Positions 1-12,259 of a stretch of 64,000 nucleotides of DNA are shown in pieces. The stretch lies in the NCBI GenBank assembly GCA_009746045.1, contig RPFO01000579.1, forward strand, positions 748,660-812,659, written 5' to 3'. The notes beneath the pieces are model-generated. The model saw nothing but the letters and a program-made list of their open reading frames with translations. It did not search any database and was not told the origin of the DNA. The translations under genes and the position numbers were made by a program. Every line of letters begins with the position of its first letter. Within the stretch, counting starts at the first letter, position 1. The DNA is from Mesostigma viride (taxonomy: Eukaryota; Streptophyta; Mesostigmatophyceae; Mesostigmatales; Mesostigmataceae).

Positions 1-657
1 GCCTGGAGGTTAGGATTGCAGAGGTATCGTGGTGAGTAGGCCGCATGGACAATGGGGGAATAGCTTCCCCCCAACCCTGCCAGGGGGGCGTTGTGTATGC
101 ACACATATGGACATCGAGTACAAGGTTGTTGATAGCTCAATGGTCTCATCAAGAGAATCCAGAAGCGCGCGCGCGGCAGGCAATTGGCAACCTTGTTCTG
201 CAAGCTAGCAAGTGGAAAAATGCTAGCAGCTGAAATCAGGTTTGAGCTCCCAACAACCTGGGCCTGGCTGGATCTTCTTCCGGATGTGGCTGCTTTAAAG
301 GGACGTGCAAGGGACAGTATGCCCTTGACCCTTGGATGAAACGTATCTTCAAGCCCCAGGTCAAACATATAACTTTAGCAAAGTTATTAAGGTTATCACG
401 TTTGCATGTGGCTGCTCTTATGCTAAGTTTAGCCTCAAACTTCACAGCTTGAGCTAGGCACCTCTAGAAATTAAGCTGGCTGCATGGGCTAACTTGCTGA
501 TGGCGGTTTTAGTTGGCTGCAGTTTCAGAAAACTAGTGCGGGCCATGGCTGAGTGCGAAAGCCACCCCTCCCCCATGCGGCCCTAAGTTGTTGGTTGCAC
601 ACCTATCACAACATAACCACCTCAACTTGTTGGTTGCACACCAACAACCATCCTCAC
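1..657. other. Intron or 3' part of the coiled-coil gene
   Basis: It follows the GTGAGG donor of the last visible exon. No further exon with confident splice sites was found; two short echoes of TTGTTGGTTGCACACC lie at 587-645. Confidence 0.4.
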
Positions 658-3600
658 CTCCCGGAACCCCGCCCGCTGCTTCTCCCCTTTGGCGTCCGTC
701 ACGTTGTGCTCCCCCTCGGCCGCGCCCGCGTCTGCCAGCATCGGGTTGTCCGAGTAGGCGTAGCGCCGCACAAACTTGGTGGCGAGAGGAAGCTCGCCTT
801 CCTTGCCCAGCAGCACGAAGGCGGCGAAGAAGATGTACAGCACCTCGGGGGGCGGGGACGTGTAGTTCTTGATCTCGCGCAGTTGTGGCAAGATCTGCGT
901 TCAGGCCCGTGGCGTGTGCAAGTGCATAGGTTCATCAGTTAGTCGGCAGATGTACGAGTAGTTATCGACCTCTCGCAGTTACGGTAAGATCTGTTTTGAA
1001 CGAGGGGCGAATCGTCCAGGCAGGCAGCAAATCGTAAACCAAATGCTGCCTTTGAGACAGTACGCGAGGGTGGGGCGTATGCAAGTACTGATACATCAGC
1101 CGACCATGAGTGAAGAAACGAGCTGTTCTAAGTCTTGTGCGAATGGAGGGATCCGATCTGTCGAGGACAAACACGCATGCCAGCATCAACGCATTAAAGC
1201 TGGCACTAGCGGGCGCGCGTAGTTCTTATTCTTGGTCTTACGCAGCTCTATCGGGGCGATATCTACTATCTACTATCTACTATCAGGGCAGGAAGCATGC
1301 ATCCTGAAATCCCCTCGACAGCTTTTGGTGAATAGAACTAGAGTATGATAAGTTCTCGGTCTCAATCGGTTGGGGCAGGAGATGGCAGGGATGCTGAGGG
1401 GTGCCACTGGGCAAGGTGATTGTTGATTGGCAGTTAGGAATCCCAGGCCTGTATCACGACGTATCTTGGCTCAGCTGGAAAATGAACACTATTTCTAGTT
1501 CAACAACAGAACCACTAGAAGACATATAAGAGCCCTCCAAAGAAGAGATCACGGGTATGAGCGTGAGCGTGCATGCATGCATTCTGATACGCAAGGCAAA
1601 ACCCGACCTTTGGCGTTGGGGCGAGGATGGCAGGGTCAGCTGGGCGTGACAGCTGCAAGTCTGCCAGCGATAGACACATCTAGGAAACTGTTTCCTTCGT
1701 GTGTGAATGAGTCATCTGATAGACACGCATCTCGAAACCCATTTCGTTCGTGACCACTATTAGAAGCATACTAGAGACGTGCTTAGTCCAACGCTCGTTA
1801 CTATTTGAACATAAATTAATAGAGATAAATTTGAAGAGCAGGAGCGCTGACACTGACGCACATCGTTGGCGGAGAAGATTTTCGCCTCCACCTCGCGCCG
1901 CGACGTGGCAATGTCCATGATCCGTTGGCAGACCTGCCCGACACGATGGAGGAGGGGCAAAGCAAACCGTTGGCAAAACCTGATGGATGAGAGGCAAAGT
2001 TAACAGTGGGTTCATAAGGGTGAGCCAAGAGGCAAATTGACGAATAGTTTCAAAAGGGTGAGGCAGGAGTACCCATGAATAAAAAGCAAGCACAAGCCAA
2101 CCAGAAAGGTGAGGTTGCTGGTTGATGGGTTGCTTATCCAAGGTGACCTGGTGAGCCAGATTATTTTTAAATGTACAAATCGTATTAGTGGTAAATGCGC
2201 CGCCACTACCACTACCCTTTGTAGTCATGCACCGCCTGCGACTTACGTCGTTCCACTTGACGAGCATGTCCAGGTTCATCATGGCAGCAAACGACGCGGC
2301 GCGCTGCATCTGGTGCGCGTCGGCGACCGCCTTCACGACCGAGGCCGCGTACGCCAGGGACGCCGCGTCCGCTGGGTTCTGGACGAACGCGATAGCAACG
2401 GGGTAGGTGAAGCAGGAGGGGCAAAAGTTAGGCTTGAGTCATTGATGCCGTGTTTTGCGTGGTTCCGGGGATTGAGGGCAGTGGCGGAGAATCGAGGCTC
2501 TCTGAACATATGTTTTTTAGAGTGAAATGGAAGGGTAGCCGCTGTAGTTAGGTTATAGGATTTACGTGACATTCCTTGTGAGGCCAGTGCGGCCTGAAAT
2601 GGATCCTAGCCCATGGTGGCAAAGATTTGCATAAGTCTTACCTGGCCATGGGTGCAAGAGCTACATTGCGATACAATCGCGCCAATGAAAGAAAAGGGGG
2701 AAGAAAGGCTAGGCTTGAGCCAGTGATGCTGCATGCGCGGGGTTCTGCGAGGGGGGAGTTAGTTCTAGAATCATCCATGCAATTCGCGACGGGAGAGCGC
2801 AGAAGGGTAGTACGGTAGTAAGGCAGCGGTGAGGCATCGACACCCCAATAACGATGCAGCATCCTTTGGGGGAGAGGGGGGGTTAGTAGAGTGTTATACT
2901 ACAAAATGCGTGTCGACGAGGAAAAGTATCTAGGTGTGACGAGTCACCAGTGTGACATACATGCGTGTCGACGAGGAAAGGCATCTAGGTGTGACGAGTC
3001 ACCAGTGTGACATACATGCGTGTCGACGAGGAAAGGCATCTAGGTGTGACGAGTCACCAGTGTGACATACATGCGTGGCGACGAGGAAAGGCATCTAGGT
3101 GTGACGAGCCACCAGTGTGACATACATGCGTGTCGACGAGGAAAGGCATCTAGGTGTGACGAGCCACCAGTGTGACATACATGCGTGTCGACGAGGAAAA
3201 GCGTGTGAAGAGCCAAGGGGGAGACAGTGGGATGCCGAAACCAAAAGGAGCAATGAAAGGAGCTCTGAACGGGCTCCGACAGGTCGAAAGAGCCATCTGA
3301 CCATGTGGCAGATGTCATTCTGAGCCATGTGGTCGACCAGCCAAAAGGAGGGGCAAGGGGAAGAAGAGCCAGCGACGCCGCAACCAGGTGTTTCCCAAGG
3401 GGTGGAGCATCGATGCGGCGAAGGATGGGATGTGGCATATTACAGCAGGGTGTGGCGTAGGTGGGTAGCAGTGAGTAACATCCCCTGGATGCTTTAGAAG
3501 TGGTGCAGCCACAGTTAAGGCGCGTCTAAAGCATCCATGGATGTGGCATGGGTGGCTGCATGAAGCCAAGGGTGTGAGGGGCACGAGGAGGGTGTGAGGG

Positions 3601-6600
3601 TGTGAAGGGTTAGGGACGAGACATGGGACAGAGGCGCCTTGTTTGGGGGGTGGTGGGGTGGAACAGGCCTGAGCCAGATTACGTGAAATAGGTACGATGA
3701 GAAAACAGGAATGGGTGCAAAGAAAGCTAGGAAAGGCAAGAAAGGCGAGGGGAGCCGAAAGGGATTTCATAAAGCCAAGGATAAAAATTCTCTGAAGGGA
3801 AAAATTACGTACCTTCACGCTAGCTATCTGGCTCCGTTCTCGTACAGCCTTGTCTCCACTCTTTTACAGCCTTCCCTCCCCTCTCTTACAGCCTTCCCTC
3901 CCCTCTCTTACAGCCTTCCCTCCCCTCTCTTACAGCCTTGTCTCCACTCTTTTACAGCCTTCCCTCCCCTCTCTTACAGCCTTCCCTCCCCTCTCTTACA
4001 GCCTTCCCTCCCCTCTCTTACAGCCTCACCTCCCCTCTCTTACAGCCTTCCCTCCCCTCTCTTACAGCCTTCCCTCCCCTCTCTTACAGCCTCACCTCCC
4101 CTTTCTGACAGCCTTACCTCCACGGCGCTTCCTCCGGCGCCCCCCCGTGGAGACCCCAAGCACACGAGCGCGCCGTTGAACCCCCACTCGCCGCAGTTGA
4201 CCAACGAACTCATGACTAGCGGCCCGCCGGAGGACGACCCCGCGCCCTCCTTGCGCCACACCCTGGGTGCCGCCGCAGCGCCCCCCAGTAACCCGCCACG
4301 GCCGGCGGCTGCAGCCCCGTCTACTCCCCCTCCAAGCTCGGCTGCCATGGCGCTCGCCTCGTCTGCTGATGCTGATGAGGATGAGGATGAGTCGCGGGCG
4401 CTAGTGCTGCCATCCATGTGGTCGCGCGCGGCAAGGGGTGGGTCGGCCGCCCCCGCGCCGCCCGCTGTCGCCGCGCCGTCGCGCTCTTCGCCGGCGAGCT
4501 GCCACGCTTGCCAGCATAATTGTTCCGCGGCCTCGCCTGGCTCGCCCACGATCTGGCTGCATGTGTCCAGCAGGATGTCGCCCGCCTCACCCGGTATGAA
4601 GGTCTTGCCTGGGGTATGGGTGGGTGGGTGGGTGGGTGGGTGGGTGGGTGGGTGGGTGGGTGGGTGGGTGGGTGGGTGGGTGGGTGGGTGGGTGGGTGTG
4701 TGTGTGTGTGGGTGGGTGGGTGTGGGTGTGGGTGTGGGTGTGGGTGTGGGTGTGGGTGTGGGTGTGGGTGTGGGTGTGGGTGTGGGTGTGGGTGTGGGTG
4801 TGGGTGTGGGTGTGGGTGGGTGTGGGTGTGGGTGTGGGTGTGGGTGTGGGTGTGGGCAATGGCATAATGGAATAGGGGGGTACCTGGTCAGCATAGGGGA
4901 ATAGGGGGGTACCTGGTCAGCATAGGGGAATAGGGAGGTACCTGGTCAGCATAGGGGAATAACAGTGTTGCCTGTGGCAGTGGAGGTCTTAAATGGAAGG
5001 AAGCATAGGGAATGAGGGCCAGAAACAAAAGCCAGGGGGGGCGGCGTTGTTTTCGCCTGTGGCGGTGGTGGCATGGTATTATCGGGCGATGGCATTATGC
5101 GGCACGACGGGAACATGAGGCATCCTACTGTTTAGGGTTTAGGGTGGCATAATGAGGCATAATGAGGCATAATGAGGCATAATGAGGCATAATGAGGCAT
5201 AATGAGGCATAACGAGGCATAATGAGGCATAACGAGGCAAAATGAGGCATAAGTGACTAAGTGGCATAATGAGGCATAAATAACATCGTTGCGGATGAAG
5301 GTTTTGCCTGCGGTTCTGGGTGGAATGAGTACGCGCGTGTGTGGTGGTGGGGGGGGGGTAATGCGGTGGCATCCCCAGGGCTGGTACTATAGGCTGACAT
5401 GCCATGCATGACATTCCATGGTGTGGCATGCATGATGTTGTACCCACAGGCAAGCGGATACGACCGGCAGACAGGGCCCTCATGGTGCTTCACCCAGGAA
5501 ACCAGGCTGACATGTAGGAGCCCGGTCATAGTATGCGTGCGTGGTGGTTGGCTTGCCAAGCGAGCCCACGTCCCAACGTTTCACATGCCTATGATGTGAT
5601 GGGCTGCTGCAAGGTGCATGATTGTCAGCCGCATCAGACAGGTTGATCATGGCATGCCACGTTTTCACAATCCAACCACCCTTGCCTCGCGGAGCCACAT
5701 AGTGCATGACATAGGTCATGGCTCACCTAGCAAGCCAACGTTGCGGGAGTCGGTGCCCGCATACTTGACGCTGCGCGACGTCACGCAGAGGAAGCCAAAG
5801 GAACAGGACGAGGTACACTATTGATGATACAGCATGCCCCTATGGTTGAGTGGGCCAAGCTACCAAATATTTGATCAAGAATCTCGCCTATGCCCATTTT
5901 TCATCAATCTCCTTGGATAGCTCATGTCCTAGGCGTAGCGCGAAAAAGGGAAAGGGAGGTGGCGGACCATGAAGATCCCTGCCCCAAACCCCACCCAGCC
6001 ACTCCCGTGCTGCTGGTTATGGTTCGTTCAACATTTCGCCAATGCCACCCCCGAGGGGGTTGCCTTGAAGCCGTAGTTGAAGGATGGACCAGCATGTTAA
6101 ACAGAATTTATGCTGAACGCGTCGCCCCCCGCCCTTAGGTCTTCCCAGACCCCTCCATGCAGACAGAGGTCAGTGTGGAGGGGTCCGAGTGCCCGGAGGC
6201 CTCGTAACGTAGGCACATGGACAGCCAACAACCAGTTTGGAATAGAGAACCATTCTAGTTACGAATGCTACTATAACCTAAGCAATACCACCGTACCTAC
6301 TTAGAGAGTCATTCTATGTACTACTATGATTCACCGTCACAGTTAGAACCATTCTAGTTATGAATGCTACTGTAGCTTAACTATTACTGTCATACTTAGT
6401 CATGCGGGGCAGCCCTGGCCCACGAGGGCGCAAGTCTATTAGGAAGAGGAAACAAGTCTATTAGGAAGAGGGCACAAGTCTATTAGGAAGAGGAAACAAG
6501 TCTATTAGGAAGAGGGCACACCTCTATTATAATACTGCGTCGTAAGTCTTTAGCTAAAAAATTTTTATTTACTGTTGCTACTCTCAGCGCGTGCAGGGCA

Positions 6601-9600
6601 GAACTTGTTGATGGCAGATACACTATGGATCCAGGTGCATTGCTGCTATGAGGATGACTATTATACATTTAGTAATTTGGACTGCTGCTAGTATACTTGC
6701 TGTCATACACTCACGCGGGGCAGCCCTTGTCGATGACGGACGCGTCCAGGTGCATGCCGAAGACGACGTCGCGGCCCAGCGCGAGGGACAGCCGCTCGCA
6801 CGCCAGCGTGACCACGTCCTCGATCTGGTGGGGGAAATAAAGCCGGTCCGGGCCACAAAGGTGGGGGGCATCAAGCAGGAGCGACCAGGTATGTATGCAA
6901 TGCAACGGTGTTCATGGGTTAGCGCGCCAGCGAGACCACGCCCTTGATCTGGTGGAGGAAAGCCACCATAAAGGAAGTCCACGCCACAAACAAGGCAGGG
7001 TCATTGCAAGGAATGAAGTACACCCGCGCGACCACGCCCTCGATCTAATATATAAAAGGGCGAATATATATAAAAGGGCTATATATAAAAGGGCGAAAGA
7101 GAGGGCCAAAAGAGAGGGCCAAAAGAGACACTTTGATATGCAAAGTAGGGTAAGCAGTACACCTGCGTTGCCACGCCCTCGATCAGATAAAAAGTGATGC
7201 ACTACGCCACCAGCATGACCACGGCCTTGATCCGATCGTTGCGGAAGCAGATCCCCAAGCTATCACATGCCAGCTCCACATGCCACATGGTCAGGTGATC
7301 GTGACTTAGTTCACCAGCGCGACCACGCCCTTGATTCGGTGGGGGGGGGGCGGAACAATTGGGGGACAACAAATAAGCGGCAAGGAGACAGCGTCATAAG
7401 CAACGCGGGGTGGCCACAGGTAAACCAGCAGGCCAGCAACGTGGGCAGCTGGTCTAGAGAGCGGGCGGCTGCTCTCAACATTCAATGTCTCTTGGTTGTG
7501 ATGTTCCATGGTTCTCGGCTGTCATGTGCTGTCATCATCGTGTGGGTACAGAGTGGGCAGGTGGGTACAAGGCATGTGGGTAAAGGTGGGTGAAGGTAGC
7601 GCAGCCCTAGTTGCTTCGAGCGCAGGCCTAGTCGATATACTCCTAGTGTGCAAATCGAACTGTCGAACGCCGATTCATTGCTAAATTTGTCTAGGATGTT
7701 CTCACATAGCATCAGCATCAGCGTTACTTGCTCATTACCTCCTTCCTGCAGCCTAGGTTGCGTAATAACTAGATGCAACTAGATTGTTTTAGAGTTGACA
7801 ACTTAAGTGATGTTTCCACGCACCCGCATCAGCGTGACCCCCTTGGCCCCCGCCTCCGACGTCACGGAGCCGACCGGCATCTGTCACATGATCAGGGTGG
7901 CACAAGGAGTATGGCCGCGACAGGAATAAGATTGAGATATTTACTGCAGTTTTAGAAAAGCCGAGGCAGACCATGGGGAACGAGAGATATGCCACTCTGA
8001 TTTACCAAGTATTGTAGGCACCAAGTCACACCTTGCACAGTGCGCACTATGTCACCAAGTCGCACCTGTTTTAGTGTGCACTATGTTACCACGTCGCACC
8101 AAGTTCACATGACGACTGATCGGGCTCTCTATATTGAAGTTGACACGGTGTAGCAGGTTGACGTTGACACGATATGCCTGCCACCAATACTCTACTACAA
8201 AAACTACTGTGATAGCCAACACCGTATGCCTCGACTGAACAAGCAGTCCTCAAGTAGTTGACTTAATCAAGCATTAATTAGGGATAAACACACCAACCCC
8301 ATCAAGCCCTGTTGACTTAATCAAGCATTAATTAGGGATAAACACACCAACCCCATCAAGCCCTGTTGACTTAATCAAGCATTAATTAGGGATAAACACA
8401 CCAACCCCATCAAGCCCTGTTGACTTAATCAAGCATTAATTAGGGATAAACACACCAAACCCATCAAGCCCTGTGCCTTCACACTCAACCACAAGATAGG
8501 AGCGAGATGGTGCGCACGAGCATCACAATAGGAATCAGATCGCAGCTAGTCCAGGTAAGTGGTCAGCTGCAGCATGGCCGCCTCCAGTGATGATGCCATT
8601 AAGGAGTGTTAAGTGAGAAGATCACAGCTTACAAGGCTTGCCAGGTCCACGCGCACTTCCACAAAAATATCAGTAAGCCCTGCAACTCACACGACCCTTG
8701 TTAATGAGAATAGCGTGTGCAATGGTCTACCAGGTTCATAATGAGAATAGCGTGTGCGATGGTCTACCAGGTTCATAATGAGAATAGCGTGTGCGATGGT
8801 CTACCAGGTTCATAATGAGAATAGCGTGTGCAATGGTCTACCAGGTTCATAATGAGAATAGCGTGTGCAATGGTCTACCAGGTTCATAATGAGAATAGCG
8901 TGTGCAATGGTCTACCAGGTTCACGCACGCCTCCCCATCCTCCAGCGTGTTTACGCCTCCCCATCCTCCAGCGTGTTTACGCCTCCCCATCCTCCAGCGT
9001 GTTTACGCCTCCCCATCCTCCAGCGTGTTTACGCCTCCCCATCCTCCAGCGTGTTTACGCCTCCCCATCCTCCAGCGTGTTTACGCCTCCCCATCCTCCA
9101 GCGTGTTTACGCCTCCCCATCCTCCAGCGTGTTTACGCCTCCCCATCCTCCAGCGTGTTTACGCCTCCCCATCCTCCAGCGTGTTTACGCCTCCCCATCC
9201 TCCAGCGTGTTTACGCCTCCCCATCCTCCAGCGTGTTTACGCCTCCCCATCCTCCAGCGTGTTTACGCCTCCCCATCCTCCAGCGTGTTTACGCCTCCCC
9301 ATCCTCCAGCGTGTTTATTAATAGGAACCTGCCATCGTAACGAGAACAACTTACCAGGTCCTGCATGCCATTGTAACAAGAATAACGGACCAGGTCCTCC
9401 AGGTTCACCTGCCCAGCGATGCCCCTTTACCACGTATAGCAACCATGTAATGGAAAAAAAACGGCGATTGACTTACCAGGTCCTCTAAGTTCACGCGAAC
9501 GCCCACTGCCTTCCCCCCTGTCATCCACGTGTGCTCCGGTGGGGGCGGCTCCGCCGATGCCGCCTCTGCCTTCCTGCCACCATCCACGTCAGCGTCTGCG

Positions 9601-10565
9601 CCTGCGCCCCGCATCTCCTTGAGCTCTGCTCGCCGTCACCAAACGCAAGCCACAAATGGCAACACAAGGTGGCATAGAACGGATACAAGGTAAGGAACTC
9701 GAGCGGGCATGGTACACGCACATTCTCCATGACGTCTGCTCGCCGTCACCCGACGCCAGCCACGGTGGCGCAAGTGAGAGAGCAAGTTATACTGACGTTC
9801 ATTGGGAGCCACCAAGCACTGCTCGGTGTCACTCAACGCCAGCCAGGGTGGCATTCAAGGTACGAACCCCCTGGCATGGGCGGCAGCTGCAAGGAAACTA
9901 AATGACACCGAGGTTGAATTATCACACGCACGATAAGCGATGACAGGCACCTACTGGGACGGGCAGCAGCTTTAAGGAAATGATACCGCGGTTGAACAGT
10001 TATAAAACTCACAACACATGGCGAGAGACACCCACCAGCCTCGGCGCAGTGGCCGCCCTGGCTCTGCCTCAATGTTTCTAAATGGGTATGCGTACTATTG
10101 CAAGTATAATACTGATAACGCGCAACAACAGACACCCACCCGCTTTGGCGGCGGTGGCCGCCCTGGCCTCTGCCTCTGCCTTTGCGATCGCGGCGGAGAG
10201 CTTGGCCTCTGCGGACGCCAGCGCCTTGGCGGTCTCTTCCGCCTTGCTCGTCATCGCCGCCAGCTTGGACTTGACCTCGGCGGCCTCTTTCTGCGCGTTC
10301 GCCAGCTTTGCTTTCAGCGTTGCGATTTCGTCGCGCAGAAGCCGCTGCGGATCGTGAAGAAGACGAAGACGACGAAGACGAAGAAGACAAAGAAGAAGAA
10401 GAAGAAGAAGAAGAAGAAGAAGAAGAAGAAGAAGAAGAAGAAGAAGAAGAAGAAGAAGAAGAAGAAGAAGAAGAAGAAGAAGAAGAAGAAGAAGAAGAAG
10501 AAGAAGAAGAAGAAGAAGAAGAAGAAGAAGAAGAAGAAGAAGAAGAAGAAGAAGAAGAAGAAGAA

Positions 10566-10597
<32 letters not shown>

Positions 10598-12186
10598 AGA
10601 GAAATGGAATTTAGAAACAAAGAATGAGGAGATGGACGAGGTCAAAAACCATTATCTCGTTGCGGCTCGTGAATAGTGAGAAGGAAGTGTATCGTCGGAA
10701 TATGGAATCTAGAAGGAACAGAGTACATGAGCAGGAAGAGAGGAGGACAGCAGAAGAGACAGGGCATGGGGCAAAAGCCACGGATTTCAACCATGAGTTG
10801 TGGCTGCGAAGTAGCCACTGCACCATGAGATATAGAGTACGGTGAGGTAGGGATGAATGTGAGGGTAGGAACAAGGACAAGGGCAACTGAAAGGTGAAGA
10901 GTGAGCCCAGCTCAGCCCTCATGTTGCTATGCTCGCACTGACAGTATGAATCAAGCGGTATAAATCAATCCTGATAGCAGGATAACTAGTAGAGCCCGCC
11001 TCAGCCTCCCGGTTCCCTGTCAACACATTAGCCGTCTATCTAGTAGTTCCCTGTCAACACATTAGCCGTCTATCTAGTAGTTCCCTGTCAACACATTAGC
11101 CGTCTATCTAGTAGTTCCCTGTCAACACATTAGCCGTCTATCTGCTACAGTCCTTGAACGCTAACTATGGCCGCTAACTATGGGAATGTCACCTTATTGT
11201 ACTAGTGGTTGGGTACCATACCCACCTCATCCTCGGGGGCCCCTTCCAACTGTCTATCTGTCTATCTGTCTATCTGTCTATCTGTCTATCTGTCTATCTG
11301 TCTATCTGTCTATCTGTCTATCTGTCTATCTGTCTATCTGTCTATCTGTCTATCTGTCTATCTGTCTATCTGTCTATCCGTCTATCCGTCTATCCGTCTA
11401 TCTGTCTATCTGTCTATCTGTCTATCTGTCTATCTGTCTATCTGTCCACCTGTCTATCTGTCTATCTGTCTATCTGTCTATCTGTCTATCTGTCTATCTG
11501 TCTATCTGTCTATCTGTCTATCTATCTATCTGTCTATCTGTCACATTTCTTCAATGCTAACTATGACGCGCTGTTACCTAATTATTATTCAATGCTTACT
11601 GCGGCACTTTGTCACCTAACAACTATCCAAGCTAATGATGGCACGCTGTCACCTAATTGATGATTAGTACTGACGTCGGCACCTTGTGACCTAACTATAC
11701 TTATCGTTGGGTACCATACCCACCTCAGCTTCCGATTAGCCGTCTATCTGCTGCATTCCTTTCATGCTACCTATGGCACGTTGTTACCTAATGATACCAG
11801 TACTAGTCGTCGGGTACCATACCCGCAACTGGCCTATCGGTTCCCCTAATTGGGCATCTGCCTGTTTGCGATACTATTCCTATTCATCTGGCCCTTATGC
11901 TATGATAGTATGCTATTCGCGCCCACCTCGAGTTCCGGGTTCCCTTTCGGCACCGCGGCCGCCTCCTTGAGCATGGTGATCTCGTTGTCAAGCTGCTGCT
12001 TCTCGAGCGTAAGCATGTCCAACTTCTGCTGCAGGTGGATGCGGCTGTTCATGCGGTTGAGCTGCACGAGGGGGAGGGGGAATGGGGAACGAGGGGGGCT
12101 CGGGAAACCAGTCAAAGGGTAAGTAAGTTCTGGGGTTAATTACATCCCGTTAGTGAAAGAGGGGGGCTCGGGAAACCGGTCAAAGG

Positions 12187-12259
<73 letters not shown>

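Noticed and set aside
4118-4250. Kinesin-like P-loop (GFNGALVCLG)
   Set aside because: The GxxxxGK(S/T) residues are absent and no other motor motif follows, so the resemblance is superficial.
8928-9318. Regular 26-bp array that could be mistaken for CRISPR
   Set aside because: Units are directly contiguous with no variable spacers, there are no cas genes, and the sequence is eukaryotic.
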